From Candidatus Sulfuricurvum sp. RIFRC-1 (GTDB taxonomy: Bacteria; Campylobacterota; Campylobacteria; Campylobacterales; Sulfurimonadaceae), in NCBI RefSeq assembly GCF_000310245.1, contig NC_020505.1, positions 1,088,001 through 1,152,000 on the forward strand: a DNA stretch of 64,000 bases, written 5' to 3'. The position numbers were made by a program, and so were the translations under genes. Within the stretch, counting starts at the first letter, position 1, and each line of letters begins with the position of its first letter. This document shows positions 46,537 to 58,167 of the stretch, one piece after another. The notes under the pieces were generated by a model. That model was not told the origin of the DNA, made no database searches, and saw nothing but the letters and a program-made list of their open reading frames with translations.

Positions 46537-46941
46537 TCATACAGTTCGAAATATCGTTCCAATCAGCAACAATATTAGACCTATTTTCAGTATCAAATGC
46601 CCTAATCGATTCATGGAATCATAGAACTTATAAAAGGATAGTTCTTTCTTCTCTCTTTCATTCAACTGAGACTCATTTTTTTCATATAAGGCTTCTATTT
46701 CTGCTTTTATTGAATCAGAACTATTTTTCGTAGGAACATAATAAAAACTAATCACTCCACCCATCATAATTAAAAAAACTGCCCATCTTTGTATATCTTC
46801 AAATGTTAAAATACCATTGGATGCATGTTCTAATGTCTCTGTATTTGGCAATCCAAAATATTTTTGCCCTACCAATAGCCAAACAATAAGAGCTACTATT
46901 CCAATACTAATTCCCAATCGTCTTGAGATTTTACTTTCCAT
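46537..46941 (-). CDS. Small membrane protein, unknown (possible orphan immunity protein)
   Basis: The ATG at 46941 overlaps the stop of an upstream frame (TGATG) and follows AGGAGAG. The product of about 134 residues has three hydrophobic stretches (GISIGIVALIVWLLVGQ, WAVFLIMMGGVISFYYV, LILKIGLILLLIGTIF) and a charged middle helix. It is AT-rich and lies beside the REP transposase. The junction with the remnant upstream (TRRVA-stop) resembles those before immunity-like genes in the RTX island, which is the only reason to suspect an immunity role. Otherwise unknown. Confidence 0.55.
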   Translation of the reverse strand: MESKISRRLGISIGIVALIVWLLVGQKYFGLPNTETLEHASNGILTFEDIQRWAVFLIMMGGVISFYYVPTKNSSDSIKAEIEALYEKNESQLNEREKKELSFYKFYDSMNRLGHLILKIGLILLLIGTIFRTV

Positions 46942-47133
46942 CACGCCACTCTCCTAGTATTGTTTAAGCTTTGATTATTAGCCACCACAAATACATTTAT
47001 ACCCCCTGTTTTCATGGTGAAGGCTGTAGTATTAATCTGTGATTCGATTCCACTGCTGAACCGTGCATCTCCCATGAAGTGTTCGTATATCAATACCTTT
47101 TTATCCCGGAGCAGAGGTAAGAACGTATTTCTC
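46941..47133 (-). pseudogene. 3' remnant of an unidentified gene
   Basis: An open frame without a proper start runs into the solo REP copy and ends at 46941. It reads TFLPLLRDKKVLIYEHFMGD, then FTMKTGGINVFVVANNQ and TRRVA-stop. It looks like coding sequence (regular composition, no internal stop) cut off upstream by the REP-like repeat. I do not recognise the family. Confidence 0.4.
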
Positions 47134-47142
47134 CTGCAAATT

Positions 47143-47170
47143 AGGGGTCAGGTATTCATTCTTTATTTTT
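47143..47170 (+). repeat. Solo copy of the REP transposase end
   Basis: AGGGGTCAGGTATTCATTCT and the following bases match the terminal repeats at 45571 and 46418 apart from a few changes near the end. There is no paired inverted copy nearby. Confidence 0.75.
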
Positions 47171-47408
47171 ATTTTAATGCATGATTTAAAATTAAAAAAA
47201 AAGTTGGATTCCCGACTAGATCGGGAATGACTAAAAAAATAAAAAAAAGCAATAGAAACTCTATTCATACCATGGATTATACTAAATAAAATAATAAAAT
47301 ATGTTAAAAAAGATTGTACGTAAGGCAAAGCAAATGAGTATCTAGTAAAAAAGAAGATGGATTTACCCGAAGGGGGCAGAATGCCCGATCTAATTGGGAA
47401 TGGCGTTA
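47171..47408. other. Non-coding accessory stretch with two related hairpins
   Basis: After an A-rich run, ATTCCCGA and TCGGGAAT (47208-47228) form an 8 bp stem. A related imperfect copy (ATGCCCGATCTAATTGGGAAT) lies at 47380-47400, just downstream of flgG. They look like copies of a small dispersed repeat, and the second may act in flgG termination. No credible gene is seen. Confidence 0.5.
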
Positions 47409-48197
47409 TTAACGTTTCAATCCGTTGGTTGTTGCGAGCATTTCATCACTGGTGGTAATAACTTTGGAATTTGCATCGTAGGCACGCTGTCCGGTGATAA
47501 GATCGGTCAATTCAACGACGAGCTGAACGTTTGAAAGTTCCACAAATCCTTGTCGAATATTTCCTAAGCCGTCTACGCCCGGAGTACCTTCAACCGGTTG
47601 ACCTGAACTGTCCGTTTCCACAAAAAGATTATCTCCCATCGCATGCAAACCGGCCGGATTGATAAAGTTGGTCAATGAAATTTGTCCAACTTGAGTTGCT
47701 TGCGCTTGTCCTGATTGGGTAACACTGACAATACCGTCCGTTCCGATACTGATATCGATAGAATCTTCGGGAACCACCACTTCAGGGACGAGTTTGTATC
47801 CGTCCGAGTTTACGAGCGTACCGTTTTCATCGACTTTAAATGAACCGTTGCGGGTATAGACTTCGGTTCCGTTTGGGAGTTCGAGTTTAAAAAAACCTTT
47901 GCCGGTAATGGCAGTATCGAGGGTATTGTCCGTTTGTTTGAGACTCCCCTCGGTAAAGATTTTATTGATAGCGGTTGGTCGTACCCCAAGCCCCACTTCG
48001 ATCCCGGTAGGAGATTTGGTTGTATCGCTGGTAGATGTTCCCGCATAGGTCATAACTTTGTACATCAAATCGGCGAATTCAGCACGTGACTTTTTATATC
48101 CCATCGTATTAACGTTGGCAATATTATTCGCCGTGGTATCGATTTGGGTTTGCATTGCCATCATTCCGGTAGAACTGGTGTAAAGTGATTGCATCAT
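47409..48197 (-). CDS. flgG: Flagellar distal rod protein FlgG
   Basis: The 262-residue protein has the rod signature at the N-terminus (TTANNIANVNTMGYKKSRAEF), the FlgG-specific insertion (GIEVGLGVRPTAINKIF, then QTDNTLDTAITGKGFF) and the C-terminal helix (LVVELTDLITGQRAYDANSK). It polymerises into the distal rod of the flagellum. The length is the FlgG norm. GGAGA precedes the first ATG. It lies 19 bases after its paralogue, with which it forms an operon. Confidence 0.97.
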   Translation of the reverse strand: MMQSLYTSSTGMMAMQTQIDTTANNIANVNTMGYKKSRAEFADLMYKVMTYAGTSTSDTTKSPTGIEVGLGVRPTAINKIFTEGSLKQTDNTLDTAITGKGFFKLELPNGTEVYTRNGSFKVDENGTLVNSDGYKLVPEVVVPEDSIDISIGTDGIVSVTQSGQAQATQVGQISLTNFINPAGLHAMGDNLFVETDSSGQPVEGTPGVDGLGNIRQGFVELSNVQLVVELTDLITGQRAYDANSKVITTSDEMLATTNGLKR

Positions 48198-48216
48198 GAG
48201 TCATATCTCCTTAAGT

Positions 48217-49041
48217 TTATCGTCGTGTTGAAGCGATTTTTTCAATCGCATCACGGTTAAGATCATTCATTTGTGAATCCATCGCTTTTTGATACATACC
48301 GACAAGACGATTGGCTTCAACCAATGCGATCATTTCATTGACTGCATTAACATTGCTTTTTTCAACAAATCCCTGCATTACACTTCCGCTTTCGGTTAAG
48401 GGTGTCAGTGGATCAGTTGATTCTGGAATATAGAGATTCTCGCCCTCTTTTTTGATCGCTCTTAGATTTTGAGGTTCAACGACAAGCAATTTTTTGTTGG
48501 CTACCATTTGCATTGAATCAGGAACATTAGTAGAAATTTGTCCATTTTTATCGATCGTAACAATGCTGTCTTGCTGAGTCAATTTAATCGTTGTTTTGGT
48601 TTTAAAATAATCAGCCGGTAGAACTTCATGTCCTTGTTTATTGACCAGATTTCCCTCATCATTAATAGTAAATGAGCCATCTCTCGTAAGACGAACCCCT
48701 TGCGGTGTTTTGACCGCAAAAAATTGTCCTTCTTTCGCAAGAGCCAAATCAAAGGTATTATCGGTTCGCTGCATTGATCCTAATGAATGGTCGGTATAAG
48801 CATCAGTAATCTGAGGAACACGAGAGAGAGAACGGTTGAAATATTGGGCCGCTTCTTCCGTTTGATTGGAAATCGGAAGCTCACTTTGCGCCGTTTTAAA
48901 TAAACGTGCAAAATCACCCGTAATCAGTTGATCTCGTTTGTATCCCGTTGTATTGGCATTAGCCAGGTTGGAAGCAATCGTATCCATACGATTAAACTGT
49001 GCTACCATCCCCCCTGTTGCCGCATAATATCCGGTCTGCAT
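48217..49041 (-). CDS. Flagellar basal-body rod protein FlgF/FlgG2-like
   Basis: The 274-residue protein shares the FlgG fold: MDTIASNLANANTTGYKRDQ at the N-terminus, SMQRTDNTFDLALAKEGQFF in the middle, and NAVNEMIALVEANRLVGMYQ at the C-terminus. Campylobacterota usually carry this second gene (flgG2 or flgF) directly before flgG. It is a proximal rod component exported by the flagellar type III system. Exact name (FlgF or FlgG2) is not decided from sequence alone. Confidence 0.92.
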   Translation of the reverse strand: MQTGYYAATGGMVAQFNRMDTIASNLANANTTGYKRDQLITGDFARLFKTAQSELPISNQTEEAAQYFNRSLSRVPQITDAYTDHSLGSMQRTDNTFDLALAKEGQFFAVKTPQGVRLTRDGSFTINDEGNLVNKQGHEVLPADYFKTKTTIKLTQQDSIVTIDKNGQISTNVPDSMQMVANKKLLVVEPQNLRAIKKEGENLYIPESTDPLTPLTESGSVMQGFVEKSNVNAVNEMIALVEANRLVGMYQKAMDSQMNDLNRDAIEKIASTRR

Positions 49042-49145
49042 TTATCATCCTTGTGGAGTATTGAGACTCAGATAGCAACAAGTGTTCCAATATATTTTAT
49101 GGAATACATTTTACGAGCAAACATAGACTTTAAGAAAAATTTCGG

Positions 49146-49151
49146 TATAAT
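49146..49151 (+). promoter_or_regulatory. Probable rpoD -10 box
   Basis: A perfect TATAAT lies 35 bases before the rpoD ATG, followed by the AAGGGAG ribosome site. Confidence 0.5.
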
Positions 49152-49186
49152 CCACATCTTTTTAAACGTAAGGGAGCCCTCCTAGA

Positions 49187-51046
49187 ATGAGCGTCAAAGA
49201 TCTAAATAAACACCTCGAAACTCTATTTGCAGAACATAAATCTAAAAATTGTCTCACGTATGAAACAATTGTCGATCCTTTTGACAAACAACCTACCCTT
49301 GCCCAAGCAAAAACTATCCTAAAGCTGGCTCAAAAACACAAGATATGTCTTTTTACCTCTTCAGAACACGCGAAAATGCTCAATCAGCAAGAAGCAGCTG
49401 CCAAACGTGCCGCTCAACTCAAATACATTGAAGAAGCCAGCGGTGATGAATTTGACATTCTTAAACAGCATGAACTTCTCGAGTGGTCACGTTCCGATTC
49501 CCCGGTTCGTATGTACTTACGTGAAATGGGTCAAATTCCCCTTCTAACCAAAGAAGAAGAGGTTGAGATCTCTAAGCGTATGGAGATGGGGGAAGGGATT
49601 ATTATCGATGCAATCTGTTCGGTCCCTTACCTTATCGATTTCATCCTCGATTACAAAGATCCACTCATCAACCGCGAACGTCGTGTCAAAGAACTCTTTA
49701 AAAGCTTTGAAGAAGAGAACGAAGAAGAAAATGATGACAGCGATGATGAAATCGATGAAGAAGAAACAACGGAAAAAGCCCCGTCGGTAAAAGATAAAAA
49801 ACGGGTTGAAAAAGTTGTTACCAGTTTTAAAGCACTTGAAAAAGCGAAAAAAGATTGGGTTAAAGCAACCGAAAAAATGTTAGATGAGTGTTCGATTGAT
49901 GAGATGGACGCTGAGTATGTTTTATTCTTCCTCAACGTCAGCTTCAAGAAAAAAATGCTCAAAGAAGCATTGTTGGATCTTGGGCCAACCTCTAAGCTTA
50001 TCAATGAATTGGTAAGATCGATGGAAACAGCATTGCGCAGTGATGAAGGGTTTGATCGTGAGCTCAAACGTCTTGAGTACAAACTTCCCCTTTTCAACGA
50101 TCAGCTCAAAAAAAATCATGTATTGATTTTGAATAAAATTTGCGATTTGACCAAAGAAGAGATTGCTACCAAAGTTCCTGAAGCAACTATGGTCAGCACC
50201 TATATGGAAATCAAAAAACTGATCCAAACCAAAGAGGCTTCCAAAGGGGGCTTCAATATGGAGCCTGAAAAGTTAGCCGATATTTTGGAACAGATCAAAC
50301 GGGGTAAAAATATCTCCGAAGTTTCCAAAACGCGTATGGCAAAATCGAACCTCCGTCTGGTTGTTTCGATTGCTAAACGTTATACCAACCGAGGTCTTCC
50401 TTTCCTTGATTTGATTCAAGAAGGAAACATCGGATTGATGAAAGCGGTGGATAAATTCGAATACCAAAAAGGGTATAAGTTCTCAACCTACGCGACGTGG
50501 TGGATCCGTCAGGCGATCAGCCGTGCTATCGCCGATCAGGCACGTACCATCCGTATTCCGATTCATATGATTGAAACGATCAACCGTATCAATAAGATTA
50601 TGCGTAAACACCTCCAAGAACACGGAAAAGAGCCGGATGTCGAAACCATCGCGGAAGAAGTGGGCTTGTCGGTTGAAAAAGTTAAAAACGTTATCAAAAT
50701 TACCAAAGAGCCGATTTCACTCGAAGCTCCTATCGGGAATGAAGAGGACGGACGTTTTGGTGATTTCATCGAAGACAAGATGTCACTCTCTCCAAGTGAC
50801 GCTATTTTGAAAGACGATTTGAAAGTACAAATCGAAAGCGTTTTGGAACAGCTCAATGAGCGTGAAAAAGCGGTTATCAAAATGCGTTTTGGAATCATGG
50901 ATGATGAAAGTGACCGTACTCTCGAAGAGATCGGTAAAGAGCTTAACGTTACTCGTGAGCGTGTCCGTCAGATTGAGAGCAGTGCGATCAAGAAACTCAA
51001 ACACCCTAAAGTGGGTCGTAAACTTAAAAATTATATCGAGGACTGA
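49187..51046 (+). CDS. rpoD: RNA polymerase primary sigma factor (sigma-70)
   Basis: The 619-residue factor has region 1.2 ([21 protein letters not shown]), an acidic insert ([18 protein letters not shown]), regions 2.1-2.4 ([44 protein letters not shown]), region 3 and region 4 with the -35 helix-turn-helix ([22 protein letters not shown]). It directs the polymerase to housekeeping promoters. The length fits Campylobacterota RpoD. The next gene starts on the last base of its stop codon, so that protein is translated at a linked rate. Confidence 0.98.
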   Translation: MSVKDLNKHLETLFAEHKSKNCLTYETIVDPFDKQPTLAQAKTILKLAQKHKICLFTSSEHAKMLNQQEAAAKRAAQLKYIEEASGDEFDILKQHELLEWSRSDSPVRMYLREMGQIPLLTKEEEVEISKRMEMGEGIIIDAICSVPYLIDFILDYKDPLINRERRVKELFKSFEEENEEENDDSDDEIDEEETTEKAPSVKDKKRVEKVVTSFKALEKAKKDWVKATEKMLDECSIDEMDAEYVLFFLNVSFKKKMLKEALLDLGPTSKLINELVRSMETALRSDEGFDRELKRLEYKLPLFNDQLKKNHVLILNKICDLTKEEIATKVPEATMVSTYMEIKKLIQTKEASKGGFNMEPEKLADILEQIKRGKNISEVSKTRMAKSNLRLVVSIAKRYTNRGLPFLDLIQEGNIGLMKAVDKFEYQKGYKFSTYATWWIRQAISRAIADQARTIRIPIHMIETINRINKIMRKHLQEHGKEPDVETIAEEVGLSVEKVKNVIKITKEPISLEAPIGNEEDGRFGDFIEDKMSLSPSDAILKDDLKVQIESVLEQLNEREKAVIKMRFGIMDDESDRTLEEIGKELNVTRERVRQIESSAIKKLKHPKVGRKLKNYIED

Positions 51047-51732
51047 TGACATTCGATCAGCAATGGATTGAGTACGACTTTAATCCATTTATCCTTTTTA
51101 ACTCCGGCGGGAAAATTGTTTCTTTGAATACCGAGGCGCAGTATCTCCTCGGTGCGATTGAAGCATCTGCTATCTATAAAATAGCAACGACATATGCCAG
51201 CTCTTCTTTCGGATTTAAAACGACTTTTCTGGAACTTGAATTCGGACGATTTAAATTTTTCGGGATTACGGTTGGATATGAAGATGAAGAGCAAATCGGT
51301 ATCCGACTCTATCAACTCCCCTCATTCCAATTTACGGCCCAAAAGCCTAACGGTCAGTTGATTAATGTTTATACTCTGATCGATTTATGTATTAGTTCCA
51401 ATTCAATCGGAAGTCAAACCAAATATACCAAAGAGCTCGATCCCACAATCCCTGAGATTCGCCTTCAAACCGAGATGTTTATCAAATTGCTTAATAAAAT
51501 TTACGTCTCTATGTCCGGAAATGAAAAGATTCTAACACGATTGTTTTTCCGAGTCGGTGAACATATCAAATTTGAGGGAGAAAAATATTCACTCTTCTCC
51601 ATCGAAATATCTGCCGAATCGATTATTCGCAAATATCTACCGGAGATATCCCATTTAGCGGAAGAGAATAATCTGTTTATCGATCAAAAAGAGAATAAAA
51701 TAACGATCAACGTTCCGATGATCGTGAAGTAA
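51046..51732 (+). CDS. Conserved hypothetical coupled to rpoD, PAS/kinase-like
   Basis: The 228-residue protein begins with a PAS-like segment (NPFILFNSGGKIVSLNTEAQYLLG). The middle contains helices (LQTEMFIKLLNKIYVSMSGNEKILTRL), and the end (LAEENNLFIDQKENKITINVPM) resembles a degenerate histidine-kinase ATPase tail without clear N, G1 or G2 boxes. No transmembrane segment is present. Overlap with the rpoD stop (TGATG) means coupled translation. Role unknown; a sensor lacking kinase activity is one possibility. Confidence 0.7.
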   Translation: MTFDQQWIEYDFNPFILFNSGGKIVSLNTEAQYLLGAIEASAIYKIATTYASSSFGFKTTFLELEFGRFKFFGITVGYEDEEQIGIRLYQLPSFQFTAQKPNGQLINVYTLIDLCISSNSIGSQTKYTKELDPTIPEIRLQTEMFIKLLNKIYVSMSGNEKILTRLFFRVGEHIKFEGEKYSLFSIEISAESIIRKYLPEISHLAEENNLFIDQKENKITINVPMIVK

Positions 51733-52674
51733 TTACTTTTTTAACAGTTCTTCACGGGTATTGAGGAGCATTTTTTGAATTTCAGGATCTTTACTTACTG
51801 CAGTGTCCAACAACATCAATCCTTCTTTTTCTCTCCCTGTTTTTGATAAGAGTATTGCCAAATTATTCAGAGCAAGAGGATGGGATGGATTACTCAACAG
51901 AAAACGGCGATAGCTCTCCTCCGCCTCGCTAAGACGATCTAGACGGTAATAACTGTTGGCTAAGATAAAATGGATATCCGAATCTTCAGGCCAACGTATA
52001 AGTGCACTTTGATAGCTTTGGATCGCTTCCACGACCATACCGATTTTCTCCAGTTCATACACGGAACGCAAGAATTTTTTGGATGAAGCAGATGCCGGTA
52101 TCACTCCAGGCGGAAGAAGGACAACTCCCCAATTATCACTGCGTTTCCACATCTTCGCAAAAGTTTCAACCGCTAGCGGCTCATTTGGCTGATCTGAAAA
52201 ATGGGTTAAAAGTTTCCGATTCGTCTCATCGTATCCGTTCACAGGAATATAGTGCCACAGGGGATACCATGAATAACTCCGGTTGATTAATACAATAACC
52301 GGATGATGAGCGGCTAGCTCACTAAAGAGTGCGTCAAAATTCGGTTCTAAAGGATAGGCTATGAGTCCGTTCGCACGCGCAGTGCTCATCAGTTCCGCTT
52401 GCAACGTTCCCCCTTTGAGCGGAATCAGCGTACGATGATCCAGTTCCTGTATCGATAATTTAGGGGTATATTCACCGATTGACTGCCAATACAATGAAAT
52501 CATTTGAATGGATGTTGAACCGCATAGATCTGCACGTGGGGCGATAAAAGGAACGTTCATAGACATCGAAGGATAGACTCTCCCCTCTGGGAGAGGATCT
52601 TTGAAGGCACAACCGCCTAGCATAAGTAAAGCTGTAGCCCAGTATAAAAAGAAAAGAAAACCTCGTATTGCCAC
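51733..52674 (-). CDS. PA2778-type C39-like cysteine peptidase lipoprotein with TPRs
   Basis: The 313-residue product starts at GTG (52674). It has a lipoprotein signal (LLMLGGCAFKDP), a C39-like peptidase domain with Cys in APRADLCGSTSIQM and His in WYPLWHYIPVNGYD, and C-terminal TPRs (DSDIHFILANSYYRLDRLSE, HPLALNNLAILLSKTGREK). The combination matches the PA2778 family. Its partner of the PA2779 family is encoded just upstream. Substrate unknown; it acts in the periplasm. Confidence 0.85.
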   Translation of the reverse strand: MAIRGFLFFLYWATALLMLGGCAFKDPLPEGRVYPSMSMNVPFIAPRADLCGSTSIQMISLYWQSIGEYTPKLSIQELDHRTLIPLKGGTLQAELMSTARANGLIAYPLEPNFDALFSELAAHHPVIVLINRSYSWYPLWHYIPVNGYDETNRKLLTHFSDQPNEPLAVETFAKMWKRSDNWGVVLLPPGVIPASASSKKFLRSVYELEKIGMVVEAIQSYQSALIRWPEDSDIHFILANSYYRLDRLSEAEESYRRFLLSNPSHPLALNNLAILLSKTGREKEGLMLLDTAVSKDPEIQKMLLNTREELLKK

Positions 52675-52676
52675 GT

Positions 52677-53063
52677 TTAACGTACTGAACGGGTAAAATT
52701 AAACACTTTTGTAAGCCCAAGGATATCAGTAATTAACAAAACAATAAAGATAAATACAAGCGCACCGATAATGCTTCCGCCGTCACCGCCGGCAGGCAAC
52801 GTATCAATCTTCGATGCGATTGTGTTGATTTCATCATCGCTCAATGATGCCACTTTCAGTTCGATCATTTTAGGATCGACTCCCATCTCTTCAAATGCTT
52901 TGGCAACATCCTCGCGTGCAACAAATTGAGAAACTTTATCGTGTGAAGATACCGTTACAGGTGAACCTAAAAGTAACTCTGTCGAAGCTATTTGCCCCCA
53001 TGAAACTTGAGCAAATAGTGTTATGCTCAACATCAATGAAATAATCATCTTTGAGATATACAT
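52677..53063 (-). CDS. PA2779-family protein
   Basis: The ATG at 53063 follows AAGGGG. The 128-residue product has an N-terminal signal peptide (MIISLMLSITLFAQVSWG), an alpha-helical middle (SREDV-like KVSQFVAREDVAKAFEEMGV and IELKVASLSDDEINTIASKI) and one C-terminal transmembrane helix (IIGALVFIFIVLLITDILGL). It is encoded 2 bases before the PA2778-type peptidase gene, the usual pairing. Function unknown; it may be a membrane anchor or substrate of the peptidase. Confidence 0.85.
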   Translation of the reverse strand: MYISKMIISLMLSITLFAQVSWGQIASTELLLGSPVTVSSHDKVSQFVAREDVAKAFEEMGVDPKMIELKVASLSDDEINTIASKIDTLPAGGDGGSIIGALVFIFIVLLITDILGLTKVFNFTRSVR

Positions 53064-53155
53064 CTTAACCCCTTTTCTCACTTTTATTTACTATTATATT
53101 ACTTGAATATTGTAGCTCTCTTTGTGTAAACGCATAGTTAATATATTTAATATTC

Positions 53156-53680
53156 TTATAATTCTGAAATAAACAGTTTTTTAGCGAGCAGATATCCTAT
53201 CGGGATTCCCGCTGCAAGCCCTACCAAATAAGGCAATATTTCCAATGAATGATTGTTTTCTAATGCGATAAATCCTAATACTAAAAATGCATAAGGAATC
53301 AAGCGATAGATTGATACCAATGCCGTGGCGTTTTTGGTCGTATTCTGGACAATGTTGCTTTTCTGACGCGCTTTTTCCTCTTTAATCATCTGTTTGATAT
53401 CGGTGATCTCTGACTCACGTTCTTCTTCGTACAAGTCATACGGGTCATCCATCATATCAATAGCATCTTTTGTATCTTCCACATCTGCATCGCCGATGCG
53501 GTTTTGAATCATATTACGGTAGGAATAGAGTGAACCCATAACAATTGCCATAGAGGTAAACATCGCAACACTAAAGTTGGCATAGAGCGCAACAGAATCC
53601 ATCAATAGCAATAATGAGCCTAAAAAAGCAATAGCGAGAATGAGAAAAGGCTTTTTAATCTTCGTCATCGTCATCGTCAT
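53156..53680 (-). CDS. Conserved membrane protein downstream of atpZ
   Basis: Several ATGs occur in an ATGACG repeat overlapping the end of atpZ (53680, 53674, 53668); I chose the first. About 174 residues carry four hydrophobic segments in two pairs (FLILAIAFLGSLLLLMDSV and FSVAMFTSMAIVMGSLYSY; LIPYAFLVLGFIALEN and LPYLVGLAAGIPIGYLLA), separated by an acidic helical stretch. It follows hemL and atpZ in an overlapping operon. Unknown function. Confidence 0.7.
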   Translation of the reverse strand: MTMTMTKIKKPFLILAIAFLGSLLLLMDSVALYANFSVAMFTSMAIVMGSLYSYRNMIQNRIGDADVEDTKDAIDMMDDPYDLYEEERESEITDIKQMIKEEKARQKSNIVQNTTKNATALVSIYRLIPYAFLVLGFIALENNHSLEILPYLVGLAAGIPIGYLLAKKLFISEL

Positions 53681-53957
53681 CTTTTTGTGATTTTCCCATG
53701 TTGTAGCGAGGATCTTTTGCGAGCTTTTCAAACTCTTTGTATTGCTTGCTGTAGGCTTTAAACACATTTAAAAAAGCGGCGGCGATACCGATAGCGACAC
53801 CGACCCATAACAGCCATGTGATTCCGGTGAGTTTTTTAAGGCCTAATCCGATAGCCACACCGATCAAAATGGCGACTACCATCGAAATACCTAGAGATAA
53901 AGTTTCAGCCCCCTCGATAATCGGTTTTAAACGAGGTTTTTGCTCTTCATTTTCCAT
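53655..53957 (-). CDS. atpZ: AtpZ/AtpI-family protein
   Basis: The 100-residue product has two transmembrane helices (LSLGISMVVAILIGVAIGLG and TWLLWVGVAIGIAAAFLNVF) of the AtpZ type and an acidic Asp-rich tail (DDDDDDED). AtpZ proteins assist ATP-synthase or cation handling. Here no atp genes are adjacent. Its ATG overlaps the hemL stop (TAATG) and its end overlaps the next membrane protein gene, so the three are cotranscribed. Confidence 0.8.
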   Translation of the reverse strand: MENEEQKPRLKPIIEGAETLSLGISMVVAILIGVAIGLGLKKLTGITWLLWVGVAIGIAAAFLNVFKAYSKQYKEFEKLAKDPRYNMGKSQKDDDDDDED

Positions 53958-55240
53958 TACAGTTCTCCGAAAATTTTGTTCGCCGCAGCGATGGTCTCTT
54001 CGATCATTTCATCGGTCGTAGCGGTTGAGATAAATCCGGTCTCAAACTGAGAACAGGCAAAATAAAATCCCTCATCGAGCATTGCCGCGTGGAAACGTGC
54101 AAAGCGAGCCGTATCACTCTTGAGTGCTTCGGCAAAATTTGCTACCGATTCATCACAAAAGAAAAATCCGAACATTGAACCACGGACATCGGTTTGCAAC
54201 CCTATTTGGTATTTTTTAGCCGCTTCCGCAAAGCCATTCATTAAACGTTTAGCCCGTTCTTCTAAAACCCCGAATATGCGTGCGTTGGTTTTAAGTTTAC
54301 GGATTGAAGCTAGACCCGCCGCCATCGCAACGGGGTTACCACTGAGGGTACCTGCCTGATAAACACCGCCTTCAGGTGAGAGGTGTGCCATAATCTCGCG
54401 ACGACCACCAAACGCACCGACCGGCATACCGCCGCCGATTACTTTTCCGAGCGTTACGAGATCAGGTTTGGTTCCTGTGATGCTCTCTGCACCGTGTAAA
54501 CAGGCGCGGAAACCGCTCATCACTTCATCAAAAATGAGTAATGTACCGTATTCGTCACACACTGCACGAAGCTCGGCAAGAAAATCTTTGGTTGCAGGAA
54601 CGAGCCCCATATTTCCAGCGATAGGTTCAATAATAACACAGGCGATTCCAGGGCTATCTTTGAAACATGCTCTAACACTCTCGATGTTGTTGTATTCCGC
54701 TAGCAATGTATGCTTCGTAAAGTCCGCAGGTACTCCCGGTGAGCTCGGTGTTCCGAATGTCACGGCACCGGAACCCGCTTGAACGAGAAGCGCATCACTG
54801 TGCCCGTGGTAGCATCCCGTGAATTTGACGATGTCATCACGCCCGGTAAAACCGCGAGCAAGACGGATCGCACTCATAACTGCTTCGGTTCCGCTGCTGA
54901 CGAAACGGATTTTCTCGATAGAGTCATAGATAGAGATAATCAGCTCCGCAAGTTCGGACTCCGCCTCGGTCGGCGCACCGAAACTGAGACCGTGTTTGAC
55001 GGCTTCGATAACGGCATGTTCGATCGTTTCATCACGATGACCGAAAATCAACGGTCCCCAGCTTTGCACGTAGTCGACATAGCGATTGTCGTCGATATCA
55101 ACCAAATAACCGCCCTCTCCGCGCGCTATAAAACGGGGAATTCCGCCGACACTTTTAAAGGCGCGTACCGGAGAATTAACTCCGCCCGGAATAAGTTCTT
55201 GGGCTTTTTCAAATGCGGTTATAGAGTGCTTGATGCTCAT
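53957..55240 (-). CDS. hemL: Glutamate-1-semialdehyde 2,1-aminomutase
   Basis: The 427-residue PLP enzyme shows the class III aminotransferase fold. It has [15 protein letters not shown] at the N-terminus, [31 protein letters not shown], and the PLP lysine in [18 protein letters not shown]. It converts glutamate-1-semialdehyde to 5-aminolevulinate in the C5 route to haem. The length is standard. It is the first gene of the hemL-atpZ unit. Confidence 0.97.
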   Translation of the reverse strand: MSIKHSITAFEKAQELIPGGVNSPVRAFKSVGGIPRFIARGEGGYLVDIDDNRYVDYVQSWGPLIFGHRDETIEHAVIEAVKHGLSFGAPTEAESELAELIISIYDSIEKIRFVSSGTEAVMSAIRLARGFTGRDDIVKFTGCYHGHSDALLVQAGSGAVTFGTPSSPGVPADFTKHTLLAEYNNIESVRACFKDSPGIACVIIEPIAGNMGLVPATKDFLAELRAVCDEYGTLLIFDEVMSGFRACLHGAESITGTKPDLVTLGKVIGGGMPVGAFGGRREIMAHLSPEGGVYQAGTLSGNPVAMAAGLASIRKLKTNARIFGVLEERAKRLMNGFAEAAKKYQIGLQTDVRGSMFGFFFCDESVANFAEALKSDTARFARFHAAMLDEGFYFACSQFETGFISTATTDEMIEETIAAANKIFGEL

Positions 55241-55309
55241 TTCATATCCTAATCAATAATCTTTTCGTGATTATAGCGAATTGGGTTGTTCAAACAGCTC
55301 ACTATGCGG

Positions 55310-55315
55310 TAAAAT
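55310..55315 (+). promoter_or_regulatory. Probable tgt -10 box
   Basis: TAAAAT in the context GCGGTAAAATAACG lies 24 bases before the tgt start, with CAAGG between as ribosome site. This is a plausible -10 for the tgt-pdxJ-pdxA operon. Confidence 0.4.
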
Positions 55316-55317
55316 AA

Positions 55318-57225
<1,908 letters not shown>

Positions 57226-57238
<13 letters not shown>

Positions 57239-58167
57239 AGAGTATCGCAATCAGCGTAGGAGATTTGAACGGTGTGGGTTTTGAGATTATTCTCAAAGCT
57301 CATAACGTGATCAAACAGCTTTGCAATCCTCTCTACTGTATCAATTACACAATGGCACAACAAGCGGCATCGTTGCTGCATACTCAATTTCCGAATGATT
57401 TTTATATGTTTAAAGTCCCCGGTGAATTTACAATCGAACCAGGGAAAGTATCGGCTTCTAGCGGACGTTACAGCTATGATTCTTTTATCGCGGCTGTGGA
57501 ACTCGCTCAATCAAAAGCCGTTGATGCGATAGTCACTCTCCCTATCCATAAAGAAGCATGGATGATGGCAGGGATCGAATACGTCGGACATACGGATGCC
57601 CTGCGTGATATCTTTAAAAGCGATGCGATTATGATGCTTGGATGCGATAAGCTCTATGTTGCATTGTATACCGAACATATTCCGCTCCGAAAAGTTATTG
57701 ACCATATCCGTGTTGAAAAGATTACCGATTTTCTGCTGCTTTTGCATAAAAGTATCAATCGCTCTCCTATCGGGGTACTGGGGCTTAACCCGCATGCGGG
57801 GGATCACGGTGTTTTGGGTAATGAAGAGACGGTTATTGAAGAGGCCATTAATGAAGCGAATCGGAAAATTGGAGCGAATATATTTGAAGGCCCTTTAGTC
57901 CCCGATGTCGCCTTTACGCCTCGAAGCAGAGAGTATTATAAAACGATTGTTGCTATGTATCACGATCAGGGATTGGCTCCGCTCAAAGCACTCTATTTTG
58001 ATGAAGGGATTAATGTCTCCTTAGGGTTGCCGATTATCCGTACTTCGGTTGATCATGGGACAGCATTTGACATCGCTTATGAAAATAAAGCGTCCATATT
58101 AAGTTATACTAATGCCATAAAAGCTGCTATTGAATTTCAAGAACAAGGTGTATGTTTTGGTCAATAA
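57226..58167 (+). CDS. pdxA: 4-hydroxythreonine-4-phosphate dehydrogenase
   Basis: The 313-residue metal-dependent dehydrogenase has GLNPHAGDHGVLGNEE, MYHDQGLAPLKAL and RTSVDHGTAFDIA, the family's metal and substrate motifs. It oxidises 4-phosphohydroxythreonine to supply the substrate of PdxJ. Its frame overlaps pdxJ upstream and a PilZ-domain gene downstream. Confidence 0.97.

Noticed and set aside
47101-47328. 75-codon minus-strand frame downstream of the solo REP copy
   Set aside because: It is AT-rich low-complexity sequence across a hairpin repeat, without ribosome site or recognisable pattern.
54779-55252. Plus-strand frame opposite hemL
   Set aside because: It is a shadow of hemL, whose catalytic motifs are complete on the minus strand.
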